This document shows, piece by piece, positions 51,801 to 53,933 of a stretch of 53,933 nt of DNA; the first letter of the stretch is position 1; each line of letters opens with the position of its first letter. The DNA is taken from contig NZ_JAAAMH010000019.1 of the NCBI RefSeq assembly GCF_024105655.1, positions 1-53,933 of the forward strand, read 5' to 3'. A program made the translations under genes and the position numbers. Under the pieces are notes generated by a model. It saw only the letters and a program-made list of their open reading frames with translations. It was not told the origin of the DNA and made no database searches. Origin of the DNA: Aliihoeflea sp. 40Bstr573. Its GTDB lineage: Bacteria; Pseudomonadota; Alphaproteobacteria; Rhizobiales; Rhizobiaceae.

Positions 51801-52676
51801 ATGCCCAACGCCGCTGGACTTGATGTCGTCCACACCTTCCTCGTGCTGGCGGAGGAACTTAATTTCCGCAACTGCGCATCGCGCCTGAACATCGACCAGT
51901 CGGCGGTCACGCGGCGCATCCAGAAACTGGAGCATGCGCTCTCGGTGCGGCTGCTCGATCGCACAACGAGATATGTCCGGCTGACGGCAGCCGGCAGCGC
52001 ATTTTACAGGGACAACATCCATCTGGTCGGCGAGTACGACGAATCCGTTCGCCGCGCGCGGCGCATCGCACAGGGCAAGTCTGGATCGATCAGTGTCGGT
52101 TACATGACCTTCGCCGGGGCGGAAACCGTTCCCGCGCATGTGGCGCGATTCCGAGCGGCGCGGCCAGACGTTCACGTCACGCTGGCCTATATGCGCAGCG
52201 CGGCCCAGAAACAGGCACTGGCGAATGGCGAGATCGATCTCGGCTACATGCTGGGCCGATTCGAGCATCCCGATTTCCGCACGCGGGCGCTGAAACCGGA
52301 AAGGCTGTTCCTTGTGGCGCGCCCCGACAATCCCCTGATGAGGATGGACGCTCCCGCGTTGTCTGATATTGCCGAAGCACGGCTGGTAACCGGAGATCAA
52401 GCGGAATGGGGAGACTACAACCTCTATCTCGACGAGTTGTTCGGCGGAGAGGGCCTAGCGGTGGAGCGGGCCTTCGAGACCGCCAACATACAGGCGCAGT
52501 TCGGCCTGATCCGCGGCGGCCTCGGTGTCGGCATCTATCCCGAAGGACTGGCACTTTCAGCACCACGAGATCTTCATGCTCGGCCAGTTGACAATCCACG
52601 TTTCGTTGTGTTCCAGACGATCGCTTGGAAAAGCAGGGCCCCCAGCGTCTTTGTCACGGAATTCGTCGCCGACTAG
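51801..52676 (+). CDS. LysR-family transcriptional regulator
   Basis: A 291-residue regulator with a canonical N-terminal winged HTH (FLVLAEELNFRNCASRLNID, then QSAVTRRIQKLEHALSVRLL) and a C-terminal effector domain of the periplasmic-binding fold (GSISVGYMTFAGAETVPAHV, IQAQFGLIRGGLGVGIYPE). The ATG at 51801 matches family starts; the frame extends back without support. It probably controls the divergent isochorismatase-family gene through the inverted repeat at 51759-51781. The effector is unknown. Confidence 0.88.
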   Translation: MPNAAGLDVVHTFLVLAEELNFRNCASRLNIDQSAVTRRIQKLEHALSVRLLDRTTRYVRLTAAGSAFYRDNIHLVGEYDESVRRARRIAQGKSGSISVGYMTFAGAETVPAHVARFRAARPDVHVTLAYMRSAAQKQALANGEIDLGYMLGRFEHPDFRTRALKPERLFLVARPDNPLMRMDAPALSDIAEARLVTGDQAEWGDYNLYLDELFGGEGLAVERAFETANIQAQFGLIRGGLGVGIYPEGLALSAPRDLHARPVDNPRFVVFQTIAWKSRAPSVFVTEFVAD

Positions 52677-52685
52677 CCAAGGCGG

Positions 52686-52879
52686 GAGGGTGCGCTGCCT
52701 GGTCGCAGATAAGGGCTACGATGCCAACGCGCTGCGCAGGCGTCTAAATGCTAAAGGTGCCGAGGCCGTCATTCCTGAGCGCGAACCGGAAGATTCCTAT
52801 CGACTACGATTAGGTCCGCTACAAGGGCCGTTGGCGCATCGAGGCCGCCTCCTGCAGACTTAAGGACTTCTGGTCTGCT
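52686..52879 (+). mobile_element. IS5-family transposase fragment
   Basis: Starting right after the LysR stop, the sequence encodes CLVADKGYDANALRRRLNAK, the DKGYD block of IS5-type DDE transposases. After a frame change it encodes RYKGRWRIEAASCRLKDFW, the C-terminal YREK-like region, with an in-frame TAG. Both frames belong to one broken gene, and about 60 codons remain. The sequence ends at the border of the IS3 remnant. Confidence 0.7.
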
Positions 52880-53102
52880 GCCGGTTTTTCGGACTCCAGG
52901 TTAAGCTAGCATAGCTTTGTCCTCGAACTCGACGGGGCTCATATAGCCCAGTGTCGAGTGCCGTCGCCGGGGATTGTAGAAGCGCTCGCTGTAGTCGAAC
53001 ACATCGGCCCTGGCGTCATCCCTCGTCCTGTAGACCTTGCGGGCTGTCCGCTCGGTTTTCAGCGACGAGAAGAAGCTCTCCGTTGCAGTGGCCGAGTGGT
53101 GA
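52876..53102 (-). mobile_element. IS3-family transposase (OrfB) 3' remnant
   Basis: On the minus strand the frame reads TESFFSSLKTERTARKVYRT followed by FYNPRRRHSTLGYMSPVEFE and a TAA at 52901-52903. This is the C-terminal end of IS3-family OrfB, including the last catalytic Glu (the E of TESFF). A likely terminal repeat TGCTGCCGGTTTTTCGG starts at 52876. All sequence upstream of the SFFSS block is missing. The element is cut into the integrase remnant next to it. Confidence 0.75.
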
Positions 53103-53610
53103 GTTTTCGACGGCACCGGCCTCAAGCGTGCGCAAAGCCATGCGCAAAGCTCCGGCAATCTGCGCTACCGGATTGTCGCCTGGAAACAGGAGATCAGGTT
53201 CGAAGTGGGGGGCGCCAATCCGAGCGAGATACGCGTCGTGCGTCTTGCGGTCTAAATCGAAGGGCGCTTCGGAATCGACACCACTCATATTTTGCACCGT
53301 TGCCAATTTGTCGAACTCGACTCGCGCGATCGACGCCAGCCGATCGGCGTACATACGGGCGCGCTGTTTGGGTATCGGTCCCAGACTGATCCGGACGGGT
53401 CGCGATCCGCGCCCGCCGCCGATCTCCTTGGGCAGCTTAATCTGAAAAAGGGTAGCTCCTTCCAGACTGGACGAGATAGGGCCCCGCGCCGCGGCGCTTG
53501 ACGGCCTTCTGCGACGCGGCGGACTGCGCGTCATTTTGTGATACCCGCGACGATACCCCGTGCGATACCCGATTTTCTTCCATCGTGCCGAACCCTTCGA
53601 ATGGGGTCGG
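53103..53610 (-). pseudogene. Truncated, frameshifted N-terminus of a tyrosine recombinase (integrase-like)
   Basis: Two minus-strand frames make one protein start. One ends KAVKRRGAGPYLVQSGRSY. After a one-base excess in a C/T run (near 53450) the next frame continues TLFQIKLPKEIGGGRGSRPV and RISLGPIPKQRARMYADRLA. The pattern (XLFQIKLPKEIGG...RISLG, then an Arg-rich helix) is that of the N-terminal arm-binding part of rhizobial site-specific integrases. Homology stops where the IS3 remnant begins, so the catalytic domain is lost. The family call is from recognition only. Confidence 0.55.
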
Positions 53611-53611
53611 A

Positions 53612-53805
53612 TCGGGGCGGGCCGTGGATTTTGCAGAAGTACTCAAGCCAATCTGGCTGTCCAAGCCAGAGACGGCGTCGCGTGTGCGGCAACGCTGCGA
53701 CAGTGTAATGAAGTGGTGTGCCGCTCACGATTATGTCGTGGCTAGTCCTGTAGGTGTGGTCACGAAACTGCTTGCAAAGCAGCCGGGCAAGCGTGAACGG
53801 GTTGC
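53612..53805 (+). pseudogene. Internal fragment of a P4-type phage integrase
   Basis: The plus-strand frame contains AVDFAEVLKPIWLSKPETAS followed by RVRQRCDSVMKWCAAHDYVV and LLAKQPGKRERV. This is the core-binding region of P4-family integrases (V---L-PIW--K-ETASRVR-RI). Neither the N-terminal domain nor the RHRY catalytic domain is present. It lies on the opposite strand to the other integrase remnant, so two separate integration modules have decayed here. Confidence 0.65.
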
Positions 53806-53889
53806 GTGTTCGGGATCAGCGCCTATGGCACAGAGTTGAGGGTGTGATTTAAGGAGTGTTCGGTTCTCGTCGAAGACGAAGGAACGAAC

Positions 53890-53933
53890 ATGAATACGAA
53901 GACGACTGGCGGCAAACGCTCCGCCGAGCATTT
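53890..53933 (+). CDS. Start of an unidentified gene cut by the window edge
   Basis: An ATG at 53890 follows GAAGGAACGAAC and opens a frame (MNTKTTGGKRSAEH) that runs off the end. The context of broken mobile elements suggests another transposase, but 14 codons do not allow a call. Confidence 0.3.
   Translation, partial: MNTKTTGGKRSAEH

Overview
The window looks like chromosome (or a large replicon) of a high-GC alphaproteobacterium of the Rhizobiales, most like Mesorhizobium, Aminobacter and relatives. The reasons are the protein flavour, the Liv, Dpp and TRAP uptake systems placed beside catabolic operons, and the mix of IS21, IS3 and IS5 family elements. The assignment rests on protein recognition, not on a search.

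Layout. (1) 1-1.9 kb: an FNT-family channel gene with a frameshifted 3' end, a 28-residue membrane miniprotein, and decayed sequence. (2) 1.9-13.3 kb, minus strand: a tightly packed operon for D-specific hydantoin and N-carbamoyl-D-amino acid use. It holds an XRE/cupin regulator, a DauA-like D-amino acid dehydrogenase, a Liv-type ABC importer whose two ATPases are fused, HyuA, HyuB and an N-carbamoyl-D-amino acid hydrolase. (3) 13.7-20.8 kb: a small secreted protein, then a winged-helix/TolB/TPR regulator followed directly by a 1515-residue membrane-anchored fusion of a cytochrome P450 and a DyP-type peroxidase. This is the most unusual object in the window. (4) 20.8-22.2 kb: a scar of truncated genes (a nuclease-like protein, an alpha/beta hydrolase, xthA, an istB remnant). 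(5) 22.2-34.5 kb: a catabolic island with a FAH-family enzyme, CoA ligase, class III CoA-transferase, enoyl-CoA hydratase, HMG-CoA lyase, acyl-CoA dehydrogenase, MmgE/PrpD, a TRAP transporter and a LacI regulator. The enzymes fit degradation of a 3-methyl-branched dicarboxylate through HMG-CoA. A perfect LacI-type palindrome lies in the divergent promoter region. (6) 34.5-39.6 kb: LuxR-type response regulators, a histidine kinase fragment cut off by an IS21-family element, and the complete istA/istB pair. (7) 39.6-52.7 kb: an M19 dipeptidase homologue lacking several metal ligands, a DadA-like oxidase, an M20 amidohydrolase, a second XRE/cupin regulator, a complete Dpp-type peptide importer, an ornithine cyclodeaminase-family reductase, an isochorismatase-family amidohydrolase and a LysR regulator. 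(8) 52.7-53.9 kb: remnants of IS5 and IS3 elements and two integrases.

Regions 2 and 7 share a theme: uptake and cleavage of amide, carbamoyl or peptide derivatives, then oxidation of D-amino acids. Each has its own XRE/cupin regulator. A 15-bp motif (TTTCCT[A/T]T, then four variable bases, then ending in AA) occurs four times, only in non-coding DNA beside these genes, which suggests a shared regulon. No rRNA, tRNA or CRISPR array was seen.
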